The notes beneath the pieces were generated by a model. The model saw only the letters and a program-made list of their open reading frames with translations, had not been told where the DNA came from and did no database searches. A program made the position numbers and the translations under genes. Shown here piece by piece: positions 18,092 to 25,981 of a DNA stretch of 35,502 nucleotides. Positions within the stretch are counted from its first letter, which is position 1. Each line of letters begins with the position of its first letter. This stretch comes from Balneolaceae bacterium (lineage in GTDB: Bacteria > Bacteroidota > Rhodothermia > Balneolales > Balneolaceae): contig JAFGWN010000010.1 in the NCBI GenBank assembly GCA_016937115.1, positions 1 through 35,502 on the forward strand, given 5' to 3'.

Positions 18092-19117
18092 TTAATTGTT
18101 ACTCGTGGTATCACTGCTTTCTTCAAGCTCACGGTCACTGAGCGACTTTATATAGGCAATTATGTTTTTAATGTCGTTAGAGCTCAGATAGTCAAAGTTA
18201 GCCATGGCACCTTCTGGATAACCGGCTACTGTTTTTGCATTAGCATTTACAATAGATTCCGTCAGATACTCTTCATCGGCAATAACGGTGGTGCCATCCT
18301 GCATTTCACGCTCATAACCATATAAGTTTTTCCATGAAGGGCCAACCAGTTCACTGCCATCAGCAGAGTGGCAGGCAGTACAAGCGTTTGTCTGGGCCAG
18401 CTGTTTACCTTTAGCCGCTGTAACTTCTGCACCGGCAGATGCTGCTTCGGCTGCTTCTTTTTTCGCTTTATCTTGGGCCAGCTTCTGTTGAGCCTCTTCC
18501 TTCATGGAAGCTAAATCAATATCATATTGTTGTATTTCACTTTCTGGCACATTCTGGCTTTTTTGAAGTGCTCGGATATAGCCAACAATCGCCCAGCGGT
18601 CTTTAACAGGAATCTGGTGTGCGTATGGCTGCATTGTGCGGATTCCATTGGTGATAACAGAGTACAAGTAACCGTCATTTACATTCCGAAGGCGATCAAT
18701 GTGATAACTTGGCGGCGGAACCAGTCCATACTGACCAGTTACCAGAATACCCTGGCCGTCTCCGGTTATGCCGTGGCAAGGCGTGCAAAATACGTTGTAT
18801 TGGTCCTGTCCACGCAGCAAGAGTTTTTTCGTCAATTCAAGTGGATTCTCGCTTACAAACGAGCTGTCTTCATTAATACCCTGGAACATTGCCTTATCTT
18901 GTTGCAATTCGCCACGTGCTATTGTTCCGTCTACCGGTTGACGCATGGCCCGGTTGTCAGAGAAGAAACGATTTTCTTCCTGAGCTTCTACCCGGTTTTG
19001 CTGGTCCATATTCATATTGGGGTGAATAGGCGGAACCTTTGATCGTTGGCCGCGACAAGCTGTGAGGCCAATGAGTATCAATACGCCTGCTATTTTCAAG
19101 TATTTTAATGCGTTCAT
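18092..19117 (-). CDS. actE: ACIII subunit ActE, lipoprotein with two cytochrome c domains
   Basis: This c-type cytochrome takes electrons from ActA/ActB toward the oxidase. It has 341 residues with a lipobox ending LTAC at Cys21, so it is a periplasmic lipoprotein. Domain 1 (about 95-188) has heme motif C111-T-P-C-H115 and probable axial Met162 (TMQPYAHQIP), matching the usual monoheme ActE. An Ala/Lys/Glu-rich linker (about 200-235) follows. Domain 2 (about 235-327) has C246-T-A-C-H250 and probable Met305. This second heme is unusual: ACIII structures known to me have one heme in ActE. Domain 2 is most similar to the tail domain of CtaC encoded downstream. Confidence 0.92.
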   Translation of the reverse strand: MNALKYLKIAGVLILIGLTACRGQRSKVPPIHPNMNMDQQNRVEAQEENRFFSDNRAMRQPVDGTIARGELQQDKAMFQGINEDSSFVSENPLELTKKLLLRGQDQYNVFCTPCHGITGDGQGILVTGQYGLVPPPSYHIDRLRNVNDGYLYSVITNGIRTMQPYAHQIPVKDRWAIVGYIRALQKSQNVPESEIQQYDIDLASMKEEAQQKLAQDKAKKEAAEAASAGAEVTAAKGKQLAQTNACTACHSADGSELVGPSWKNLYGYEREMQDGTTVIADEEYLTESIVNANAKTVAGYPEGAMANFDYLSSNDIKNIIAYIKSLSDRELEESSDTTSNN

Positions 19118-19153
19118 GAATATTAGAACAAGCTGTAAAAGTTGATTAATTGA

Positions 19154-19702
19154 TTATTCTGAATCATAGACGGTTTCAACATGGATCGCCCCTGCATCCG
19201 AAAACAGTTTTGAAACCGGTTTCTCCTCAAAAAGGTCGTCGGATGCTTCAATACAGATGAAGAATCCGTCGTCTGAAGCTTTTTTGAATCGCTCTACGTT
19301 AAACAGCGGATTATGAAGCCGCGGCAGCTTATTGAGAGCAAACATGCCAAATGTGGCGGCAAAAGCTGAAAGTAAAACCGTTAACTCAAACGTAATAGGT
19401 ACATAAATGGGAAAGTTGATAAGCGGTTTCCCACTTATATTCATGGGGTATTCATAGCCCATCACCCAAATCATAAGGGTAAGTGCGCCAATAAAACCGA
19501 TAAGACCGCCGCCCAGAACAATCCATCCCAAGGGCGATTCTTTTAACCCCATCGCTTTTTCCATTCCGTGAATAGGAAAGGGAGCGTAGGTATCGAATTC
19601 ACTGTAACCCGATTCTTTGACGGTTTCAGCAGCGTCGACCAGCTCCTTGGGATTTCTGAATTCGGCTAAAATCCCGTGTATGTTTTTGTTTTCCGTTTTC
19701 AT
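19154..19702 (-). CDS. actD: ACIII subunit ActD (DUF3341)
   Basis: This 182-residue membrane subunit has two transmembrane helices (about 58-80 and 97-122) enclosed by soluble segments. The N-terminal [20 protein letters not shown], the [15 protein letters not shown] motif and the C-terminal DDGFFICIE segment are diagnostic of DUF3341, the ActD family of alternative complex III. It carries no redox center and is structural. Its ATG overlaps the actC stop as ATGA, which indicates coupled translation. The gap to actE is 36 bases. Confidence 0.93.
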   Translation of the reverse strand: MKTENKNIHGILAEFRNPKELVDAAETVKESGYSEFDTYAPFPIHGMEKAMGLKESPLGWIVLGGGLIGFIGALTLMIWVMGYEYPMNISGKPLINFPIYVPITFELTVLLSAFAATFGMFALNKLPRLHNPLFNVERFKKASDDGFFICIEASDDLFEEKPVSKLFSDAGAIHVETVYDSE

Positions 19703-21150
19703 ACTTGTTGATTCTTTTGCTCTAACTTCTGCTGTTGGGCAAGCGCCGGTTCAGCTTTCGCTTCGATAAATTCGTTCGTGTGTTCATCGTAATTGTGCGG
19801 ATCGGCCTGTGGCATCACTCCTTTAACTTCTGCAATAGCAACCATCGGCAGGAAGCGCAGGAACAATAAAAAGAAGGTGAAAAACAGCCCGAACGTGCCG
19901 ATATATATAATTATATCCCAGAATGTGGGGGAAAAATAATCCCACGATGAGGGCATAAAGTCGGTTGATAGCGATGCTACCGAAATCATAAAGCGCTCGA
20001 ACCACATCCCAATGTTTACGATGATTGAAATAATAAATGTCAGTGTTACATTACGCCGGATCGATTTTGACCAGAGGAACTGCGGAGTGATAACGTTACA
20101 GAACATCAAAATCCAGAAGCCCCATGCATACGGCCCGACAACATACAGCCAGAAAATTCCTTGTTCATAAATGTAGCCGCTGTACCAGGCAATAAACCCT
20201 TCGCAAAGATACGCAAATGCAACCAGATTACCGGTAACCATCATCACGAGGTTCATCTTCTCCATGATATCGATATTCATGATATCTTCAATACCGTAGA
20301 TTTTACGGGCAATAATCATAAGGGTCAATACCATTGCAAAACCCGAGTAAATAGCACCGGCAACAAAATAGGGTGGAAAAATGGTACTGTGCCATCCGGG
20401 AATCAGTGACACGGCAAAGTCGAACGATACAATGGTGTGAACCGAAAGTACCAGTGGTGTAGCCAGCCCAGCCAGAATCATGTACGCTTTCTCATAATTC
20501 CACCAGTTACGGAAACTGCCGGTCCAGCCAAGAGCAGCAATACCGTAGGATATTTTTGCTGCTTTGCTCTTGGCCTTATCACGTAGCGTGGCAAAGTCGG
20601 GTACAAGACCAACATACCAGAACAGCAGTGATACGGTAAAATAGGTACTTACTGCAAATACATCCCACAGCAGGGGACTGCTGAAGTTCGGCCAGGCGCC
20701 CATTTGGTTTGGAATAGGAAACACCCAGTAGATCACCCAAATACGACCTACGTGAATGGCCGGGAAAAGACCTGCACACATCACGGCAAAAATGGTCATA
20801 GCTTCTGCAAAACGGTTAATGGCGGTACGCCAGCCTTGTCGAAAAAGGAAAAGAATAGCTGAAATAAGCGTTCCGGCGTGACCAATACCGACCCACCATA
20901 CAAAGTTGATAATCGCCCAACCCCATCCGGCCGGGTTATTTAGGCCCCAAATACCAATACCATCCCATATGAGATACCCAACCGCTCCCAACAGAACGAT
21001 CAGCAACAAATTGGCAACCGCAAATGCCAAATACCACAAGGGAGGGGTAGATGACAACGGCGTTTTTGCAATTAAATCAGTAATACTCCCAAAGGTGTGA
21101 TCACCTTTTATAAGTTTTGGCTCCGGGACGTATTCGTAATTAGTGCTCAT
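19699..21150 (-). CDS. actC: ACIII subunit ActC, quinol-binding NrfD/PsrC-family membrane protein
   Basis: This 483-residue integral membrane protein has about ten helices and is the likely quinol oxidation site of the complex, next to the Fe-S part of ActB. Recognisable stretches include [35 protein letters not shown] and [21 protein letters not shown], all conserved in ActC/PsrC-like proteins. The C-terminal ~60 residues are polar and cytoplasmic ([10 protein letters not shown], then Gln/Lys-rich). The start overlaps the actB end by 11 bases, and the stop overlaps the actD start by 4. Confidence 0.94.
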   Translation of the reverse strand: MSTNYEYVPEPKLIKGDHTFGSITDLIAKTPLSSTPPLWYLAFAVANLLLIVLLGAVGYLIWDGIGIWGLNNPAGWGWAIINFVWWVGIGHAGTLISAILFLFRQGWRTAINRFAEAMTIFAVMCAGLFPAIHVGRIWVIYWVFPIPNQMGAWPNFSSPLLWDVFAVSTYFTVSLLFWYVGLVPDFATLRDKAKSKAAKISYGIAALGWTGSFRNWWNYEKAYMILAGLATPLVLSVHTIVSFDFAVSLIPGWHSTIFPPYFVAGAIYSGFAMVLTLMIIARKIYGIEDIMNIDIMEKMNLVMMVTGNLVAFAYLCEGFIAWYSGYIYEQGIFWLYVVGPYAWGFWILMFCNVITPQFLWSKSIRRNVTLTFIISIIVNIGMWFERFMISVASLSTDFMPSSWDYFSPTFWDIIIYIGTFGLFFTFFLLFLRFLPMVAIAEVKGVMPQADPHNYDEHTNEFIEAKAEPALAQQQKLEQKNQQV

Positions 21151-24100
21151 TGTTGGAATTTGTTGAGTGTTGAGTCAATGCTGGGTTCGGGTTCGATATT
21201 TTGGCCATGTACGATGTACGCGGACGCGTGTTCAGCTCTTCAAGGAGCAGGTAATTTCTGTTGTTGCGTTTTGTTTTGCTCACTTCACTGTCCGGGTCGG
21301 TCAAATCGCCAAAGTAAATAGCATCGGAGGGGCAGGCCTGCTGGCAAGCTGTTTGTACAGTGCCATCTTCGGGCTTCATGGAGCCGTCGGTTTCAATTTG
21401 TGTTTGAATCTTGGCGCGGTTTACACGCTGTACACAATAGGTGCATTTTTCCATTACCCCGCGGAAACGTACTGTAACATTTGGGTTCATCGCCATCTGG
21501 ATAATTTCAGGATCATCTCCGCCGTCCGTTAGATATTCTTCGCTATAGTTAAAAAAGTTGAAGCGACGGACTTTGTATGGGCAGTTATTAGCACAGTAAC
21601 GTGTTCCTATACAGCGATTGTAGGTCATCTGGTTCATCCCGTCATCGCTATGCGTGGTAGCAGCTACCGGGCAAACCTGCTCGCAAGGTGCCAGTTCGCA
21701 GTGCATACAGGGCACCGGCTGATGCATCGCCTTGGGATTTTCTTTGTCGCCGACAAAATATCGATCGTTACGAATCCAGTGCATTTCACGACCGTTGCTT
21801 ACTTCTTTTTTGCCAATAACCGGAATATTATTTTCGGCCTGGCAGGCAATGGTACAGGTTCCGCAGCCGATGCAGGAGTTCAAATCAATTGTCATACCCC
21901 ATTGCGGTTGATAATCTGGATAATCTTTACCGGCAATGGCGTCAAAAATGCTTAGAGGTGCGTCCGCATCATGCTCGGTAGCCCACTCTTGGCCGGGCAG
22001 TTCTGCATTATAAGCTTCTTGATAGGACGAGAAGTCTGGATTGTCGCGATATTCCTGTAGCGTGGCATGTCGTAACAGCGATCGTCCTTCCATACTGCTG
22101 TGATCCTGTGTACATGCAATTTCGTACAGCCGGCCTGCTTTGCTTATGTTGACATTTGTAGCGAAAAGCATGGATTCGGAGGTGCGCAGGGGATAGGTAT
22201 CAACACCAACTGCTTCTGCAACGCGTCCCAATCCTTTGCGGCCATAACCAACAGTGACGGTGATGCTGTCATCGGCATGACCAGGTTGTACCCAGGCCGG
22301 GATTTCTACTTTGGTACCGTTAACGTCGATGGTAATAACTTCAACTTCTGCTACGCCCAACCCGGCTTTTTCAATGCCGAGTTTATCAGCGGTTTTTGGG
22401 CTCATTAAAGCCACATTGTCCCACGTAATTTTCGTCATGGGGTCGGGCAGTTCCTGCAGCCAGCCGTTATTGGCGTAGCGACCGTCAAACACTTTTGAAT
22501 CGGGACGAATGACTACTTCAATGCCTTCAGATTCAGTTTGCCCAATATTTCCGCTAAATTCACTGCTTATAGAAGGTGTTACTTCCGGGAAATTATCTTC
22601 GTCGGCAATGCCATCATGTAAGATTTGCTCCCAGCGGTTGGTAAAGTTACCGGAAATGTTTTGTTGCCATGTTTCCTGCACAAGATCATAGCCTTTGGCA
22701 TCTTCACCGGTGATAATGGTATTTAAAAACTCAATTTCGCTCTTGCCCGAAAACAGGGGTTCAATCTGTGGCTGAATGATAGAACGCGCTCCTGTATATG
22801 AGTAACCATCACCCCAACTTTCAAGGAAATGGGAACGATTTATATGCCAGGAGGCTATCTTAGATGTTTCATCATAATAATCCGACAAATGCAGAACGTG
22901 TTCGGCTTTGGAAAGTGCTTCACCAACATTTAAATCAGCCGGTGCATTAAAAACAGGGTTACCGCCAACGATAACGACGGTGTCAATTTCTTCATTATTA
23001 ATGCCGTTCACGATATCAGCAAAAGCTTCTCGGCTATTTTGATCTTCGATATAGGGAAGCTGGTGGTATGTTACTGTTGAACCGGTATTACCCAATGATG
23101 CGTTTATAGCCGAAACCATCGCGTGCAGCTCGGGTTTATGCTCATTGCCGAGCGTCAAAACGGATCGCCCGCGATTATTTTGCAGGTCTTCTGCTATAGT
23201 AGCGATCCACTTATGACCAGAAAATTTATTTGATCCGCCCGAAGCACCGGCTACACCCAGTTCAGCAGCCAGAGCCTGAATAAAAAGGCCCAGCTCACTG
23301 GATTTGATGCGTAATCGATTGTCGGCATTGGAGCCGGTAACCGTAAACGTACTTTCAATTGCGTAGAGGCGGCTGATCTCTTCTCCGGTTTCAACATCCC
23401 GGCGTTCTGTAAACTCTTTGGTATTTTGAACACTGTTCTTATGGGCTGCAGGGTTGAGGAAATCATCATCCAATGCTACGATGATGTCGGCCTCGTCAAA
23501 ATGGTTTATCGTTCGCAGCCGCTGGCCGAATGCCATGTTTGTCCCTTCAAGGGCGTTGTCTTCACCAAATGGTTCGTAGGTGACCCATTGTGCATTCGGG
23601 AACTGGCTTAATGCCTGGTCTTTCAGTTTATTATAAGTCGGTGATGAGTTAGACTCAGAAATAAATGCAATATTTCTTTCCGTATCACCAAAATGCTGCT
23701 GGCAGAATGATTGAAAATTGGTATAAGATGATCGTTCACCGTCTTTTATTACATTGCGCGAGCGATCGGGGTCGTACATGCCCAGTATCGCAGCCTGATT
23801 AAACTTGCTGGAAGAACCACCGCTGGCGGGATGCATTTCATTACCTTCAATTTTGGTAGGGCGTCCTTCATGGTTCTCGATCACAATGCCTGTAAGCGCA
23901 TCCTGGAAGGGCATGGCCGAAGCATAATAATTTGGTACGCCGGGAATTACCTCTTCCGGCTGCTTCGAATACGGTAAAATCTTTTGAACCGGTCGACGGC
24001 AAGCGGCAAAGCCAGCCAGGGCAATAGAAGCGCCCATCATGCGCAAAAAGGTTCTGCGCGAAAAGCCATCCTTTAATTCAGTGGCATCTTCCGGAAATTC

Positions 24101-24187
24101 ACGTTCAACAAAACGCTCATATTCTTCATTTTGAGCCAGCTCGTTTAAGCTCTTCCAGTAATTTGAACTTTTTACTTCGTCGCTCAT
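21140..24187 (-). CDS. actB: ACIII subunit ActB, Tat-exported Fe-S protein with a molybdopterin-enzyme-like domain
   Basis: This 1015-residue subunit combines a CISM-type catalytic-subunit-like domain (about 75-720, lacking a cofactor in ACIII) and a four-cluster ferredoxin-like domain (about 755-960). The Tat motif is SRRTFLRM (R44-R45), followed by a hydrophobic stretch ending FAAC at Cys63, a possible lipobox. Cys motifs: [47 protein letters not shown] plus CQQAC. Motif III lacks its second Cys (Thr instead), the mark of a [3Fe-4S] cluster, so up to three [4Fe-4S] and one [3Fe-4S] are possible. It is the largest ACIII subunit and passes electrons between ActC and the hemes. The gap to actA is 49 bases. 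Confidence 0.95.
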   Translation of the reverse strand: MSDEVKSSNYWKSLNELAQNEEYERFVEREFPEDATELKDGFSRRTFLRMMGASIALAGFAACRRPVQKILPYSKQPEEVIPGVPNYYASAMPFQDALTGIVIENHEGRPTKIEGNEMHPASGGSSSKFNQAAILGMYDPDRSRNVIKDGERSSYTNFQSFCQQHFGDTERNIAFISESNSSPTYNKLKDQALSQFPNAQWVTYEPFGEDNALEGTNMAFGQRLRTINHFDEADIIVALDDDFLNPAAHKNSVQNTKEFTERRDVETGEEISRLYAIESTFTVTGSNADNRLRIKSSELGLFIQALAAELGVAGASGGSNKFSGHKWIATIAEDLQNNRGRSVLTLGNEHKPELHAMVSAINASLGNTGSTVTYHQLPYIEDQNSREAFADIVNGINNEEIDTVVIVGGNPVFNAPADLNVGEALSKAEHVLHLSDYYDETSKIASWHINRSHFLESWGDGYSYTGARSIIQPQIEPLFSGKSEIEFLNTIITGEDAKGYDLVQETWQQNISGNFTNRWEQILHDGIADEDNFPEVTPSISSEFSGNIGQTESEGIEVVIRPDSKVFDGRYANNGWLQELPDPMTKITWDNVALMSPKTADKLGIEKAGLGVAEVEVITIDVNGTKVEIPAWVQPGHADDSITVTVGYGRKGLGRVAEAVGVDTYPLRTSESMLFATNVNISKAGRLYEIACTQDHSSMEGRSLLRHATLQEYRDNPDFSSYQEAYNAELPGQEWATEHDADAPLSIFDAIAGKDYPDYQPQWGMTIDLNSCIGCGTCTIACQAENNIPVIGKKEVSNGREMHWIRNDRYFVGDKENPKAMHQPVPCMHCELAPCEQVCPVAATTHSDDGMNQMTYNRCIGTRYCANNCPYKVRRFNFFNYSEEYLTDGGDDPEIIQMAMNPNVTVRFRGVMEKCTYCVQRVNRAKIQTQIETDGSMKPEDGTVQTACQQACPSDAIYFGDLTDPDSEVSKTKRNNRNYLLLEELNTRPRTSYMAKISNPNPALTQHSTNSNNEH

Positions 24188-24236
24188 GCGCTTTACGATT
24201 CCGTTTATTCTAAATTTGCTGAGTAATTAAAATTAT

Positions 24237-24881
24237 TTAGTAGTGGCAGCCCTGGCAGTAGGTTGGCGGAGTTATATTGTGTTTCGCCACTAATTTGCGA
24301 CCCATCTCCAGTTGGTTTTCAGCTTCATATCCCATTGTGGTAACTTCTTCAACCGGCCGTACATATTTTTCAGGATTCCGGTGGCAGTCAAGGCACCAAC
24401 TCATACTTAACGGTTCTTGTTGGGCCACAACCTCCATACGATCAATACGACCATGACAGGTTTCGCATCCAACTCCCATATTAACATGAATGGCATGGTT
24501 GAAATATGCATAGTCAGGCAGGTTATGTACTCGTACCCACTCAACTGGTTGGCCCGTTTCCCAGCTTTCACGAATCTTTGTCAGTTTATCACTGTTGGCT
24601 TTAACCTGCGTATGACAGTTCATACACGTTTGCGTGGGCGGGATGTTCGCTTGCTTTGAAACTTCTACATTGGTATGGCAATATTGGCAATCCAGTCCCA
24701 GTTGACCGGCATGTAATTCATGACTGTAGGGTACGGGTTGTTCGGGTGCGTAGCCAACATCAGTATATTCCGGAGAAAAGTAGTACCATATACCCGCCAC
24801 CGTTGCCGTCAAAACGATGATGGCGCCAAGTAAAATACGGCTTGGAATTTCATTCGCCTTTTTTGAAAAAATCTGCCCCAT
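24237..24881 (-). CDS. actA: ACIII subunit ActA, membrane-anchored pentaheme cytochrome c
   Basis: This first gene of the operon encodes 214 residues with an N-terminal transmembrane anchor (about 15-35) and five CxxCH heme sites: C65QYCH, C86MNCH, C139ETCH, C163LDCH and C209QGCH. Five hemes plus the anchor and the spacing match ActA of alternative complex III, where the hemes form a wire toward ActE or the oxidase. Extra histidines (NHAIHVN, SHELHAG) are available as sixth ligands. The upstream region (24882-25265) must hold the operon promoter. Confidence 0.95.
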   Translation of the reverse strand: MGQIFSKKANEIPSRILLGAIIVLTATVAGIWYYFSPEYTDVGYAPEQPVPYSHELHAGQLGLDCQYCHTNVEVSKQANIPPTQTCMNCHTQVKANSDKLTKIRESWETGQPVEWVRVHNLPDYAYFNHAIHVNMGVGCETCHGRIDRMEVVAQQEPLSMSWCLDCHRNPEKYVRPVEEVTTMGYEAENQLEMGRKLVAKHNITPPTYCQGCHY

Positions 24882-25265
24882 GGGTAATCGAAAGTTGTGT
24901 GCTTGTTACAAAATATAATCCGTTGGTAAAGCCGGCATGAAGGTATGGAAAATCATCTATTTATAGTACTGTTTAATGAACACACACTAAATTTAAAATA
25001 GATCTAAATAATCCGTCTGTTTTCATCCGGTGCCCTTTTTTCTTTAAGAAGGCCTAAGATATAATCTATTTGTCAAAAATGCCTAATGAAATTCCGGTTT
25101 ATTACATTTTTTTGAAAGAAAATTTAAGTTGAATATTTTTTTTGCGGCTGCTAAAAGCTATAGAGAATTTTGAGATTAAAAATAACATTTCCTGAACTTT
25201 AAACAGATATAAACAGTTGCGTTTTGTATTTTTGGCCACTACAAAAATGAAATTATTTACTACAG
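24882..25265. other. 384-base divergent promoter region between actA and the DUF420 gene
   Basis: No gene is supported. The sequence is AT-rich with several A and T tracts. One good -7 box on the plus strand is listed separately. On the minus strand I found only imperfect -7 matches (for example near 24910-24917), so the promoter of the large ACIII-caa3 operon is not pinned down. The size and AT-richness suggest room for regulators of respiration, but I saw no convincing FNR/CRP-like palindrome. Confidence 0.5.
25227..25234 (+). promoter_or_regulatory. Candidate -7 box for the DUF420 gene
   Basis: TATTTTTG is an exact TAnnTTTG match 31 bases before the ATG at 25266, giving a leader of roughly 25 bases. 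No strong -33 element is visible at the expected distance. Confidence 0.4.
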
Positions 25266-25835
25266 ATGCAAAAGCCGAACACTGACGATTTTACAATAGA
25301 CTTTTTTAAAGAGGTTAACTTGGCGAAAGCGCTCGGCGTTATTTTGCTAATCAGCACATTGGCATTTCTGTTCTTGGTGTGGCTGCTCTATTATAAAGGC
25401 GGAAGTGATTACAGTTCAACCCTCATTGATAGCCTGCCCGCCTTGAATGCTCTGTTAAATGGATCCAGCACCGTTCTTTTATTATTGGGATATCGCGCGA
25501 TTTTGCAAAAAAAATATATGACGCATATGCGTTATAATTTGACAGCCTTTGTTACTTCTTCTCTATTTTTAATCAGCTATGTGGTTTATCACAACTTTCA
25601 TGGCAGTACACCTTTTCCGGGGGAAGGCATTATTCGCCCAATCTATTTTTTTATCCTGATTTCACATATCATATTATCAGCTTTAGTGGTACCGCTGATT
25701 TTGACAAGCTTTTATCTGGCGTTTGCCGGAAAAATTAAGACCCATCGAAAGGTTTCTAAGTTTACACTTCCGGTTTGGTTGTATGTTTCGGTTACCGGGG
25801 TGATGATCTTCTTCATACTGAATGCTTATGTGTAA
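25266..25835 (+). CDS. DUF420 membrane protein, CtaM-like oxidase assembly factor
   Basis: This 189-residue protein has about five transmembrane helices. Conserved DUF420 features are visible: LPALNALLNGSSTVLLLLGY (about residue 57-76), HMRYNLTAFVTSS, and SYVVYHNFHGSTPF, then HIILSALVVPLILTS and KIKTHRKVSKFTLPVWLYVSVTG. The conserved histidines are probable metal or heme contacts. In Staphylococcus/Bacillus a homolog (CtaM) is needed to activate aa3-type oxidase. Its position, divergent from the ACIII-caa3 operon, supports the same role here. The protein has no enzymatic motif that I recognise. Confidence 0.85.
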   Translation: MQKPNTDDFTIDFFKEVNLAKALGVILLISTLAFLFLVWLLYYKGGSDYSSTLIDSLPALNALLNGSSTVLLLLGYRAILQKKYMTHMRYNLTAFVTSSLFLISYVVYHNFHGSTPFPGEGIIRPIYFFILISHIILSALVVPLILTSFYLAFAGKIKTHRKVSKFTLPVWLYVSVTGVMIFFILNAYV

Positions 25836-25866
25836 GTCGGCAAAGCCGGCTGGCAGAACAGGATAG

Positions 25867-25978
25867 TGTCATTCCAAAAAGCGAAGCGACGAGCGAATCT
25901 TACCTAATAGTATTAGGAGAAATTTATTAAAAGACTACATGCCAGGGTACGATTTGAGATCTCTCACCGTGTTCGAAT
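25867..25978 (+). repeat. Candidate degenerate dispersed intergenic repeat after the DUF420 gene
   Basis: The stretch begins GTCATTCC and continues with a GCGAAGCGACGAGCGAATCT core. It contains a perfect palindrome CCTAATAGTATTAGG at 25903-25917, followed further on by GAGATCTC and CACCGTGTTCGAA. This resembles the abundant 'GTCATTCC-AGCGAAGCGA-GAATCT' class of intergenic repeats I know from Bacteroidota genomes; recognition is from memory. Only one copy lies in the window. The right end departs from the expected AATGAC, so this copy looks worn. Confidence 0.45.
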
Positions 25979-25981
25979 ATT

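Noticed and set aside
25070-25076. TTGACA-like -35 element on the minus strand upstream of actA
   Set aside because: No matching -10 hexamer lies at 16-18 bases, and this phylum does not use the standard sigma-70 consensus.
25834-25850. Short GTCGGC-AAA-GCCGGC hairpin at the end of the DUF420 gene as a terminator
   Set aside because: The stem is only 7 bp with a G-T pair and has no T run on either side, so termination is not supported.
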